This document shows positions 1 through 6,544 of a DNA stretch of 6,574 nucleotides, piece by piece (within the stretch, counting starts at the first letter, position 1; the number at the start of each line of letters is the position of its first letter). This DNA is from an uncultured Alphaproteobacteria bacterium (GTDB taxonomy: Bacteria > Pseudomonadota > Alphaproteobacteria > RF32 > CAG-239), in NCBI GenBank assembly GCA_949542085.1, contig CATGXW010000044.1, positions 1 through 6,574 of the forward strand, read 5' to 3'. The notes under the pieces were generated by a model. The model saw only the letters and a list, made by a program, of their open reading frames with translations, was not told the DNA's origin and did no database searches. Position numbers and translations under genes: made by a program.

Positions 1-1532
<1,532 letters not shown>

Positions 1533-1572
1533 TTTCAAGCTCCATAAAAGTTGTATTGTTTATCTATTGGCT

Positions 1573-1601
1573 TAGTTAGTGATTTTAAATCGCAAAGTCA
1601 A
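1573..1601 (-). promoter_or_regulatory. Probable groESL promoter
   Basis: On the minus strand, TTGACT (1601-1596) is followed by a 17-base spacer and TAACTA (1578-1573), placing the transcript start about 35 bases before the groES ATG. The -35 also reads CTTGAC, which is compatible with either a housekeeping or a heat-shock (RpoH) factor. No CIRCE inverted repeat (HrcA operator) is present between the XRE gene and groES. The choice of sigma factor is inference. Confidence 0.5.
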
Positions 1602-1655
1602 GCGCCGGAGCAAAAAAAGGAATAAAAAATATATTTTAGCGCGCAGTTTTCGTCT

Positions 1656-2168
1656 TCATTCATATTTGGCAAACTGCCGAAGAACACGCAATACGGTTTG
1701 AACACTGTCTTTTCTCCTGATTTGCCGCAACCAGACCAGCGCCCGCATCTCTTCTCGCGAAAGCCCTCTTTTTTCGTGTTTCAGATATTTGTTATAGTCC
1801 TTATTATACAACGACGCCGGACTCAACTGCGCCACCTCTGCCGGCATATCCTGATAAAAATACTCAACTCCAACACCGAAAAAGACAGCAAAATCATACA
1901 GGCGACTGGCACTGATGCGATTATTGCCACGTTCGTATTTTTGAATCTGCTGAAACGAAATCCCCAGTGTTTTGCCCAATTTTTCCTGAGAAACATTTTG
2001 CGCAACACGCAACAAAGATAAACGTTGTCCGACATGACAATCGATAGGATTAGGCGCTCCCCCCGGCATCCGCCCGCGCGCCCGTTGCCACAACGTGATT
2101 TTTGTTCCGTTGTCTCCGACTGTCGGCAACGGCAAATCATTTAAATCGACTTCCAAAATTTCCGGCAT
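1656..2168 (-). CDS. XRE-family helix-turn-helix transcriptional regulator
   Basis: A 170-residue DNA-binding regulator. The Cro/CI-type HTH spans about residues 46-104. It contains VGQRL, then SQEKLGKTLGIS, and a recognition helix in SFQQIQKYERGNNRISASRL. The preceding P-N-P-I-D and the F-Q-Q-x-Q-K-Y-E-R-G-x-N-R-I pattern are typical of a widespread alphaproteobacterial group. The C-terminal 65 residues are helical and charged (GLSREEMRALVWLRQI), perhaps for dimerisation. The frame stays open back to 2300, but the ATG at 2166-2168 has a strong GGGAGGA site five bases away, and the bases before it form a structured leader and terminator, so this start was chosen. The ligand and targets are unknown. 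No clear terminator lies between its stop and the groES promoter, so some read-through into groESL is possible. Confidence 0.88.
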   Translation of the reverse strand: MPEILEVDLNDLPLPTVGDNGTKITLWQRARGRMPGGAPNPIDCHVGQRLSLLRVAQNVSQEKLGKTLGISFQQIQKYERGNNRISASRLYDFAVFFGVGVEYFYQDMPAEVAQLSPASLYNKDYNKYLKHEKRGLSREEMRALVWLRQIRRKDSVQTVLRVLRQFAKYE

Positions 2169-2172
2169 GTTT

Positions 2173-2315
2173 TCCTCCCGAACAAAAAAGCGGGCTATTG
2201 AAATAGTCCGCGAATGTTTTTGCGCTAGTGACGGCTGTGGGAGGAGGTGGCCGGAGACGTTAGCGTTACCATTCAGCAGTATGGCATCCCCTTCAAACAA
2301 GGGGCATCTCCGGCC
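2173..2315 (-). promoter_or_regulatory. Structured 5' leader (riboswitch- or attenuator-like) of the XRE gene
   Basis: Read on the minus strand, 2315-2305 pairs with 2259-2249 as an 11-bp closing stem (one G·U). It encloses two hairpins: CCCCTT/AAGGGG (2304-2299 with 2293-2288, loop GTTTG) and GCCAT/ATGGT (2285-2281 with 2272-2268). A single-stranded AACGCTAA follows, so the whole is a three-way junction. After it come TCCTCCC (2245-2239), an exact 7-base complement of the ribosome site GGGAGGA (2179-2173), and an intrinsic terminator (2212-2184). The wobble pairs are valid only in the minus-strand RNA. The layout suggests control of both transcription and translation of the downstream regulator. 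It matches no riboswitch class I recognise; the ligand or signal is unknown. Confidence 0.6.
2184..2212 (-). terminator. Intrinsic terminator inside the XRE leader
   Basis: Minus-strand stem GCGG-A-CTAT / ATAG-C-CCGC (2211-2203 with 2198-2190, one A·C mismatch, TTCA loop) followed by six T (2189-2184). It ends only about 15 bases before the XRE start codon and right next to its ribosome site. That position favours an attenuator of this gene over the end of an upstream gene. Confidence 0.75.
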
Positions 2316-2322
2316 GCATATT

Positions 2323-2351
2323 TAAATATACAACCGAAGATAATATATCAA
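2323..2351 (-). promoter_or_regulatory. Possible promoter for the XRE leader
   Basis: Minus strand TTGATA (2351-2346), 17-base spacer, TATTTA (2328-2323). The predicted start near 2316 falls exactly at the first base of the leader's closing stem, which supports the pair. The region is very AT-rich, so chance matches are easy. Confidence 0.35.
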
Positions 2352-2397
2352 TTACAGATAAAGTCTACAATTTTATATTATAGAAAATATCCCATAA

Positions 2398-2515
2398 CCA
2401 ATTTTTAGCGCTACTATCAGCACTACTCCAGTAAAAGCGGATGCTAATCCACTCGGGCTATTTTCCAGCCCCTTGCCTAACCACTTTCGCAGTTAGCTTA
2501 TGACCTCTGTCATAA
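2398..2515 (-). ncRNA. Five-hairpin structured RNA of unknown class
   Basis: In about 118 bases the minus strand holds five successive hairpins with short links. H1 is TTATGAC/GTCATAA (2515-2498, loop AGAG). H2 is CTAACTGC/GTGGTTAG (2496-2477, GAAA tetraloop). H3 is GGGCT/AGCCC (2471-2455). H4 is GTGGAT/ATCCGC (2452-2437, loop TAGC). H5 is TAGTGCT/AGCGCTA (2425-2406). H2, H4 and H5 contain G·U pairs that would be A·C mismatches on the plus strand, so the RNA is read on the minus strand. A promoter with a perfect TTGACA lies just upstream. No terminator follows immediately, so the transcript may continue into the XRE leader. No protein frame explains the sequence. It does not show tRNA, tmRNA, RNase P, SRP or 6S landmarks. 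Confidence 0.55.
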
Positions 2516-2524
2516 TAATATAAC

Positions 2525-2552
2525 GGTATAACGTGCTAATACTATTTGTCAA
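2525..2552 (-). promoter_or_regulatory. Promoter of the five-hairpin RNA
   Basis: Minus strand: consensus TTGACA (2552-2547), 16-base spacer, TATACC (2530-2525). The predicted start near 2518 lies three bases before the first hairpin. The -35 lies within the palindrome at 2545-2558. Confidence 0.5.
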
Positions 2553-2558
2553 GACAAA
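2545..2558. promoter_or_regulatory. Palindromic operator candidate shared by two divergent promoters
   Basis: TTTGTC-AA-GACAAA is a perfect 6-bp inverted repeat with a 2-base centre. It covers the -35 of the minus-strand RNA promoter and sits immediately before the TATAAT of the plus-strand small XRE gene. A dimeric XRE repressor bound here could block both. That the neighbouring small XRE protein is the binder is inference. Confidence 0.5.
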
Positions 2559-2559
2559 A

Positions 2560-2565
2560 TATAAT
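2560..2565 (+). promoter_or_regulatory. -10 element of the small XRE gene
   Basis: Perfect TATAAT. No good -35 is present at 16-18 bases upstream. The predicted start (about 2572-2573) coincides with the ATG at 2573-2575, which would make the mRNA leaderless. Confidence 0.4.
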
Positions 2566-2572
2566 GCAACGT

Positions 2573-2794
2573 ATGAACAAAAGAGAAGCACAATCTATAA
2601 GTTATGATTTTGTTGCATTTTTACTTAACGAATGTGACAAACAAGGAATTTCAATGTATCAAATAGCACGTGATACATGTTTAAGTTATACTTCAATACT
2701 AGATATAAAAAAGGGAAAACAAATGCCCAGCCTTTATACGTTGTGTATCATTGCCGATTATCTTGGTTACAAATTTGACCTTATAAAAAAATAA
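2573..2794 (+). CDS. Small XRE/Cro-type HTH protein
   Basis: A 73-residue, single-domain DNA-binding protein starting MNKREAQSISYDFVAFLL. The helix-turn-helix is ISMYQIARDTCLSYTSILDIKKGKQMPSLYTLCIIADYLGY, with the usual Q-I-A...S...I...K-K-G-K...P-S-L-x-T-L pattern, and the chain stops right after it. An in-frame ATG at 2564 would add three residues and an in-frame TTG lies at 2546. None of the three starts has a ribosome site. The ATG at 2573 was chosen because it matches the start predicted from TATAAT at 2560-2565. Its base composition is more AT-rich than that of the neighbours, hinting at acquisition. It is a likely repressor of its own gene and of the divergent RNA. No toxin partner is seen. 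Confidence 0.75.
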   Translation: MNKREAQSISYDFVAFLLNECDKQGISMYQIARDTCLSYTSILDIKKGKQMPSLYTLCIIADYLGYKFDLIKK

Positions 2795-2822
2795 AAGCCG
2801 CGCTATAATAACGCGGCTTTTT
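2793..2822. terminator. Bidirectional intrinsic terminator
   Basis: AAAAGCCGCG / CGCGGCTTTT hairpin (2793-2802 with 2812-2821, loop CTATAATAA) flanked by A and T tracts. It serves the plus-strand small XRE gene, whose stop overlaps its edge, and the convergent minus-strand channel gene, whose stop is at 2824. Confidence 0.88.
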
Positions 2823-2823
2823 C

Positions 2824-3561
2824 TTACTTGGTTTCAACCACCACTCTTTTGACCACCACTGCCAAAAAGCTGACAACCAGCAAAAATGACAACAGCAGCA
2901 AACTAAAGAAGAATACCCACGCATGCGGGAACAACAGCATAATCGGTCTGGCAATCGTCGAAGCCCAACCATCAAGCGTAAAGACCTGTAACAATGTAAA
3001 CATTGCGCTGCCCAAATCGCCAAAGCTGGCAAACACATCGCCGAACAACATCACCGCCATGATGGCATAAACATAAAAGACAACGGCAAACACCGCCAAA
3101 AACGAAACAAACGCCGGTATCAAATCAATAAACATCTGCACAATATTATTCATCTTTGACGAATGGTGAATATACTTAAACAGGCGGAACAAACGAAATG
3201 TCCGCAACACAATCAGCCCGCTGGCAAACGGAATTGTCGAAACACCGACAACAATCAAATCAAAAATATTCCAGCCGGACGAAAAGAAACCTTTTTTCAA
3301 AGCATATAGTTTGAGGAACATCTCGACAATGAAAATCCCCATAAACAAGCGGTCAAGCAAAAACAAACCACGATCAAAATACAGGTTCATCGTCTCGGAT
3401 GTCATCATCCCCAAAACAACCGCATTGGCAAAAATGATTCCCATAATAAACAGGTCAAAACTCTTACCGCTGACCAGCTTTGCCAATTTACGAATATCCT
3501 CTTTCGGAAAAACCTTTTTAATGATTTTCTTTTTTAAATTTTGTTTTGAAACTTTTGCCAT
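2824..3561 (-). CDS. Single-domain voltage-gated cation channel (BacNaV/CavMr-like)
   Basis: A 245-residue inner-membrane channel expected to work as a tetramer. Six helices are visible: S1 about 35-54, S2 66-88 (E80), S3 97-112 (D101), S4 117-131 with regularly spaced R120, R123, R126 and K129, S5 147-175, and S6 213-238. The pore segment LLQVFTLDGWASTIARP (190-206) aligns with the bacterial sodium-channel filter T-L-E-S-W-x, but here reads T195-L-D197-G198-W199-A-S. D in place of E and G in place of S suggest altered, possibly calcium-leaning, selectivity (inference). The protein ends seven residues after S6, so the usual cytoplasmic neck and coiled coil are missing, as is the conserved S6 Asn. 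The start ATG at 3559-3561 follows GAGG at eight bases. It lies 38 bases after the prepilin peptidase stop, so the two are probably co-transcribed. Confidence 0.87.
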   Translation of the reverse strand: MAKVSKQNLKKKIIKKVFPKEDIRKLAKLVSGKSFDLFIMGIIFANAVVLGMMTSETMNLYFDRGLFLLDRLFMGIFIVEMFLKLYALKKGFFSSGWNIFDLIVVGVSTIPFASGLIVLRTFRLFRLFKYIHHSSKMNNIVQMFIDLIPAFVSFLAVFAVVFYVYAIMAVMLFGDVFASFGDLGSAMFTLLQVFTLDGWASTIARPIMLLFPHAWVFFFSLLLLSFLLVVSFLAVVVKRVVVETK

Positions 3562-3599
3562 TTTATCATCCTCAAAAATACTACTGGATTTATATTAGC

Positions 3600-4277
3600 C
3601 TAAAAATACCAGAATGCAACGATTATTCCCGCAATTGCCAAAGCCGGCCCGTATGCCCCGCTGCGTTGACGTTTTATCACCGCCCAGACAAAGAACAACC
3701 CACACGATACCACAATCGCCGCCAACATTCCCTCAAGCCCGAGCCACGCGCCCAAAGCCGCCAACAATTTAACATCGCCGCCACCGAACGCGTCTTTGTT
3801 CTTTTTCACAAACAACAAGCTCGCCGCCACCGGCAAAAAGTAGCCGACATTTGCCGCCACGACGGCATCTTGCAAAATCACATATCCCGCATCAAACACA
3901 CCGGACAGCAATCCCAATAACAATAACGGAATTGTCAAAATATCCGGCAACAAATACATCCGATAATCAATTTCCGCCAACAACAACAAAATCCAAATAA
4001 ACGCACAGCGGAAAACACATCCTTCCGCGCCCCAATAAACAAACGCCGTATAAAACAAACCGCAGGTTAACAGCCCCGCCATTAACGACCGCCAAAAATA
4101 ACCACGGCATAACTGCGCATAACGAGGAGATTTTTTCCCCTTTTTACAACCACATTTCCCCGAAAAAACAATCTGCCACAAGGCGTAGGCAAACGTGGCC
4201 GGCATAAACTTAGCAAAACGACGAGCAATATAAGGAATTAAAAAACCCAGCAAAAAACCGGCAATCGCATAAATCAT
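3600..4277 (-). CDS. Prepilin peptidase, A24 family (PilD/TadV/CpaA-like)
   Basis: A 225-residue, multi-helix inner-membrane aspartyl peptidase that cuts the short leader of type IV pilin-like proteins at the cytoplasmic face. The two catalytic aspartates are D104 in EIDYRMYLLPDILT and D168 in FGGGDVKLLAALGAWLG, 64 residues apart, the same spacing as in TcpJ. The C-terminal GAYGPALAIAG matches the family's G-P-x-L-A-x-A-G. The N-terminal region holds C42, C44 and C57 but not the paired CxxC motifs of full PilD, so N-methylation is doubtful. The ATG at 4275-4277 has AAGGA about eight bases away. No pilin, secretin or assembly ATPase gene is in the window, so the substrate is unknown. It is the first gene of a likely two-gene operon with the channel. 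Confidence 0.85.
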   Translation of the reverse strand: MIYAIAGFLLGFLIPYIARRFAKFMPATFAYALWQIVFSGKCGCKKGKKSPRYAQLCRGYFWRSLMAGLLTCGLFYTAFVYWGAEGCVFRCAFIWILLLLAEIDYRMYLLPDILTIPLLLLGLLSGVFDAGYVILQDAVVAANVGYFLPVAASLLFVKKNKDAFGGGDVKLLAALGAWLGLEGMLAAIVVSCGLFFVWAVIKRQRSGAYGPALAIAGIIVAFWYF

Positions 4278-4327
4278 CGCAATATCCTTTCAAGAAAACT
4301 ATAATAACAAAGCATAAAAAAAAGATT

Positions 4328-4360
4328 AAAAAAACCGCTGCTCCGCATAACAGAACAGCG
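4328..4360 (-). terminator. Intrinsic terminator of the lysozyme transcript
   Basis: Minus-strand stem CGCTGTTC / GAGCAGCG (4360-4353 with 4343-4336), eight pairs including one U·G, a nine-base loop, then G and seven T (4334-4328). It lies 115 bases past the lysozyme stop and upstream of the prepilin peptidase. Confidence 0.8.
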
Positions 4361-4474
4361 ATCTTTTTCTTCACAAAGCCAGAGCCGATGCTCTAAACCA
4401 TTGCCGGTATGACAACATCATCATACATTATATTAGCAAACAATCAAGTGCTTATTCAACTTTTAAGCGTAAAA
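4361..4474 (-). other. Lysozyme 3' untranslated region, possible 3'-end small RNA
   Basis: This stretch between the lysozyme stop and its terminator has no frame of note. On the minus strand it contains a perfect TATAAT (4432-4427), an inverted repeat GTATGA/TCATAC (4426-4407), and a hairpin AGAGC/GCTCT (loop ATCG). With the terminator this could be a short independent RNA, but no good -35 is present. The inverted repeat would overlap the predicted start, so it may instead be an operator or just 3'-UTR structure. Confidence 0.3.
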
Positions 4475-5452
4475 CTATTTGCTATTCCCTCTGTTTTGAT
4501 ACCGCAGAGGAAGCGCATTTACCTGATTAGAAATTGTATCCGTCAGGTTATAACCGATTTTCGCCTCTCTTAGGTGTGTTGCCAGATCTTCGGCTTCTCT
4601 AATCTTGTCCGGCCTTATGCTGTACATAACCCCTAAATTAGCCTCTCGATACGCTTTCAACAAATCATCATCGTTTTTGACAAACATACGAAACTCAGCC
4701 GCACGCCGTTTTTCCAGCTGAGGCAACCTTTTACCGCCGGCATATACCTTCATTTTAAAATATCGGTCAAGCTTTTCACGTGCGCTCGTGCTTCCCGTTT
4801 GAACAAACTCATTAATATTCAAGCTCAAGTCAGTCGCCTGACCTCTTTTTTCAAACACACCGGCCCCGCAATTGTACGCCAAGTCAATCAACGACACAAT
4901 TTGCGCGTCTCCCATATGCTCAACATCCAACGTTCTGGCCATAACCGGCGCAATTCGCTCCGCAATGTGCACTTTCACACATTCAATCAATTCCGCCTCG
5001 GACTTAAGACAATCGCCGATTCTGACTTTTCGTCCGTTAGCCAAAACCGTATTCCCGATTCCGATTGTCGGCAAACCGTTAGCCGCTCTATCTTTATAAG
5101 CGCGACAACGCACCCCTTCAAACTGGGCAATAGCATAAACGGCGTCATCAGTAAGAGACATAATCTTCTGCATCGCATCAAACGATTGAGCCGCAACACT
5201 ATCGTTAGCAACGGAATCTGTTCTTGCCACATTGGAAAAAGCCTCGGTCAAATCTAAAACATCTTCAGAAGAGCTTATTGTGTCATTGGGAACAAAATTT
5301 TCCTTAACAACATTGCTTCCTTCGCTTCTTTCCGGATTTTCAGCAGCTTGAGCGGCAAAAGACGATGTCAAAATCGTAGCCAACAACCACGATTTCGGAT
5401 TATTAAAAAAACTTTTGCCGCACTGGTACATGTTTGTCTTTTTAATTTTCAT
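4475..5452 (-). CDS. Secreted GH24 (phage-type) lysozyme with C-terminal extension
   Basis: A 325-residue peptidoglycan muramidase. The N-terminus has basic residues, a hydrophobic stretch SWLLATILTSSFA (about 21-33) and A-Q-A at 34-36, a standard signal-peptidase I site, so the enzyme is exported to the periplasm or beyond. A linker of low complexity (about 38-95) precedes the GH24 domain at about 98-258. Its catalytic triad is E112 in FEGVRCRAY, D121 and T129 in TIGIGNT; D-to-T spacing is two longer than in T4 lysozyme. LIDLAYNCGAGVF and KRRAAEFRMF are the usual later motifs. A helical tail of about 65 residues follows with no recognised domain. The ATG at 5450-5452 has GAGGA four to five bases before it. 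No holin or spanin neighbours, so a host cell-wall enzyme is more likely than a prophage lysis gene. Confidence 0.85.
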   Translation of the reverse strand: MKIKKTNMYQCGKSFFNNPKSWLLATILTSSFAAQAAENPERSEGSNVVKENFVPNDTISSSEDVLDLTEAFSNVARTDSVANDSVAAQSFDAMQKIMSLTDDAVYAIAQFEGVRCRAYKDRAANGLPTIGIGNTVLANGRKVRIGDCLKSEAELIECVKVHIAERIAPVMARTLDVEHMGDAQIVSLIDLAYNCGAGVFEKRGQATDLSLNINEFVQTGSTSAREKLDRYFKMKVYAGGKRLPQLEKRRAAEFRMFVKNDDDLLKAYREANLGVMYSIRPDKIREAEDLATHLREAKIGYNLTDTISNQVNALPLRYQNRGNSK

Positions 5453-5468
5453 CGTATCCTCACTACAA

Positions 5469-5484
5469 ATCTATAATAATAGAT
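5469..5484. repeat. Short inverted repeat upstream of the lysozyme gene
   Basis: ATCTAT-AATA-ATAGAT, perfect 6-bp arms, in the divergent region 17-32 bases before the lysozyme ATG. On the minus strand it contains TATTAT, a plausible -10. It could be an operator, but the tract is AT-rich and a chance palindrome is possible. Confidence 0.3.
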
Positions 5485-5553
5485 TACCATATATTTTTCG
5501 GAAAATCAAGATATTGACAAAAAAAGACTTCCAAATCAAACAAAATAAATTAG

Positions 5554-5581
5554 TGGACGTTTTATATTTTACGGTTATAAT
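5554..5581 (+). promoter_or_regulatory. Promoter of the ASCH-methyltransferase operon
   Basis: TGGACG (5554-5559), 16-base spacer, perfect TATAAT (5576-5581). The start would lie near 5588, about 19 bases before the ATG of the first gene. Confidence 0.45.
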
Positions 5582-5606
5582 TTTTGATAGCAAAAGGAAC
5601 AGGACC

Positions 5607-5981
5607 ATGAAATATACAATTACAGTTCAAGAAATGCTTTTTCATAAAATTATCAATGATGAACGCAGAATTGATATTCATTTATTGACCAAACAATATC
5701 AGAAAATAAAACTGCACGAAATCATCGAATACAAAACATCGACCGGACAAAGCACCTTGAGACATGTCCGCGGCATCGGCTTTTTTGAAAATATTTATGA
5801 TTTGGCCGCCAGCGTTCCGTCCGAAATGTTCGGCTATGACAATCCGGAAGAAATCATTGTTCGCTTCAACCGCCAACACAGCAAAGAACAACAAAAGGAT
5901 TTCAACATCTTAGCGCTCTTTATTGATGAACTGCGCCCCATAGTCTCTGAACAAATACGAGAAGCAAAAACAAGATTATGA
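5607..5981 (+). CDS. ASCH (PUA-like) domain protein
   Basis: A 124-residue soluble protein. Residues about 4-70 fit the ASCH/PUA-like fold: ITVQEMLFHKIINDERRIDIHLL resembles the family's short helix followed by a G-E-K-T-I-E-I-R strand. KIKLHEIIEYKT matches the 'GD.I.F' strand, and LRHVRGIGFFENIYDLAASV matches the 'V..i..f.s..eLl' element. ASCH domains are thought to bind RNA or nucleotides, and some relatives are hydrolases acting on modified nucleosides; no activity can be assigned here. The charged C-terminal half (KEQQKDFNILALFIDELRPIV) is helical. The frame is open upstream to 5415, but only the ATG at 5607 has a ribosome site (AAAGGAACAGGA) and lies behind the promoter. Its stop overlaps the next start as ATGA, so the two are translationally coupled. 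Confidence 0.6.
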   Translation: MKYTITVQEMLFHKIINDERRIDIHLLTKQYQKIKLHEIIEYKTSTGQSTLRHVRGIGFFENIYDLAASVPSEMFGYDNPEEIIVRFNRQHSKEQQKDFNILALFIDELRPIVSEQIREAKTRL

Positions 5982-6544
5982 AAACCTTTCTGATTTTGAC
6001 ATTACTGTTAATTGGCTTTAGCTTTTGTTTTTTGGAAATTTATTTCTTATTGGCCTACATTCGCTCCGGCTTTGGAAAATATCCGCCTTTCGTCATCTCT
6101 TTCGGTCGTGCAAAAAACATCGTCCTGAACGAAGCTGAAAAAATCTTAGCAAAAACCAGCCACAAAACCAATGTATACGACTTGGGCTGTGGTGACGGAG
6201 GCTTACTGCTTCCGTTAGCAAAACGGTTTCCTCATCATGTTTTTATCGGCTATGAATGGGATTGGCTACCCTATCTGCTTGCAAAATTTCGTTGCCGCAA
6301 TCATCCTAATATCAAAATCATCAAAGCCGATTTCATGAAACAAAATTATCATAACGCCGGCTTAGTCCTCTGCTACACCGGTCCATACCTGAAACACCGT
6401 CTGGGCCACAAACTAAACAACGAGCTTTCAAAAGGAACACACGTCATTTCCGAAGCCTTTGAGCTGGACGAACTGCCACAAAAAAAAGAAATATCCTCCC
6501 CCACCCTCAAAATGCCGATGAAAGTCTTTTTGTACCAAAAATAA
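5978..6544 (+). CDS. Membrane-anchored class I SAM-dependent methyltransferase (FAM173/ATPSC-KMT-like)
   Basis: A 188-residue protein. Residues 3-28 form one hydrophobic helix, anchoring the enzyme to the inner membrane. A P-P-F-V segment (36-39) is followed by the Rossmann-type core: motif I V-Y-D68-L-G-C-G-D-G74 for SAM binding, E93 in IGYEWD that should hold the ribose, and D118 in IKADF. The order (single TM, P-F-V, DLGCGDG, GYE...W-L, then D-F...Y-x-x-A, then L-x-x-x-L-x-x-E-L-x-x-G) matches the FAM173/ATPSC-KMT lysine methyltransferases, which in mitochondria modify ATP synthase subunit c or the adenine nucleotide translocase. The substrate here is therefore perhaps a membrane protein lysine (inference). 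The start overlaps the stop of the ASCH gene. The stop is close to the right edge; the remaining 30 bases hold nothing I can assign. Confidence 0.75.
   Translation: MKTFLILTLLLIGFSFCFLEIYFLLAYIRSGFGKYPPFVISFGRAKNIVLNEAEKILAKTSHKTNVYDLGCGDGGLLLPLAKRFPHHVFIGYEWDWLPYLLAKFRCRNHPNIKIIKADFMKQNYHNAGLVLCYTGPYLKHRLGHKLNNELSKGTHVISEAFELDELPQKKEISSPTLKMPMKVFLYQK

Noticed and set aside
1540..1650. CIRCE element upstream of groES
   Set aside because: No TTAGCACTC/GAGTGCTAA inverted repeat is present.
2169..2300. N-terminal extension of the XRE protein from an upstream start at 2300
   Set aside because: The stretch is explained by stems, an anti-Shine-Dalgarno tract and a terminator, while the ATG at 2166-2168 has a strong ribosome site and begins the family-like sequence.
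2184..2515. Permuted two-piece tmRNA, tRNA, RNase P, SRP or 6S RNA
   Set aside because: No T-arm (TTCRANY in a proper five-pair arm), CCA end, tag sequence ending in Ala-Ala, or RNase P/SRP conserved cores could be found in either orientation; 'CCCCTTCAAACAAGGGG' on the plus strand mimics a T-arm but pairs differently.
2546..2572. TTG start at 2546 for the small XRE gene
   Set aside because: It overlaps the palindrome and precedes the -10 element, and there is no ribosome site.
5415..5606. Upstream extension of the ASCH protein from 5415
   Set aside because: It overlaps the lysozyme start antisense and runs through the AT-rich divergent promoter region; the ATG at 5607 has the ribosome site.
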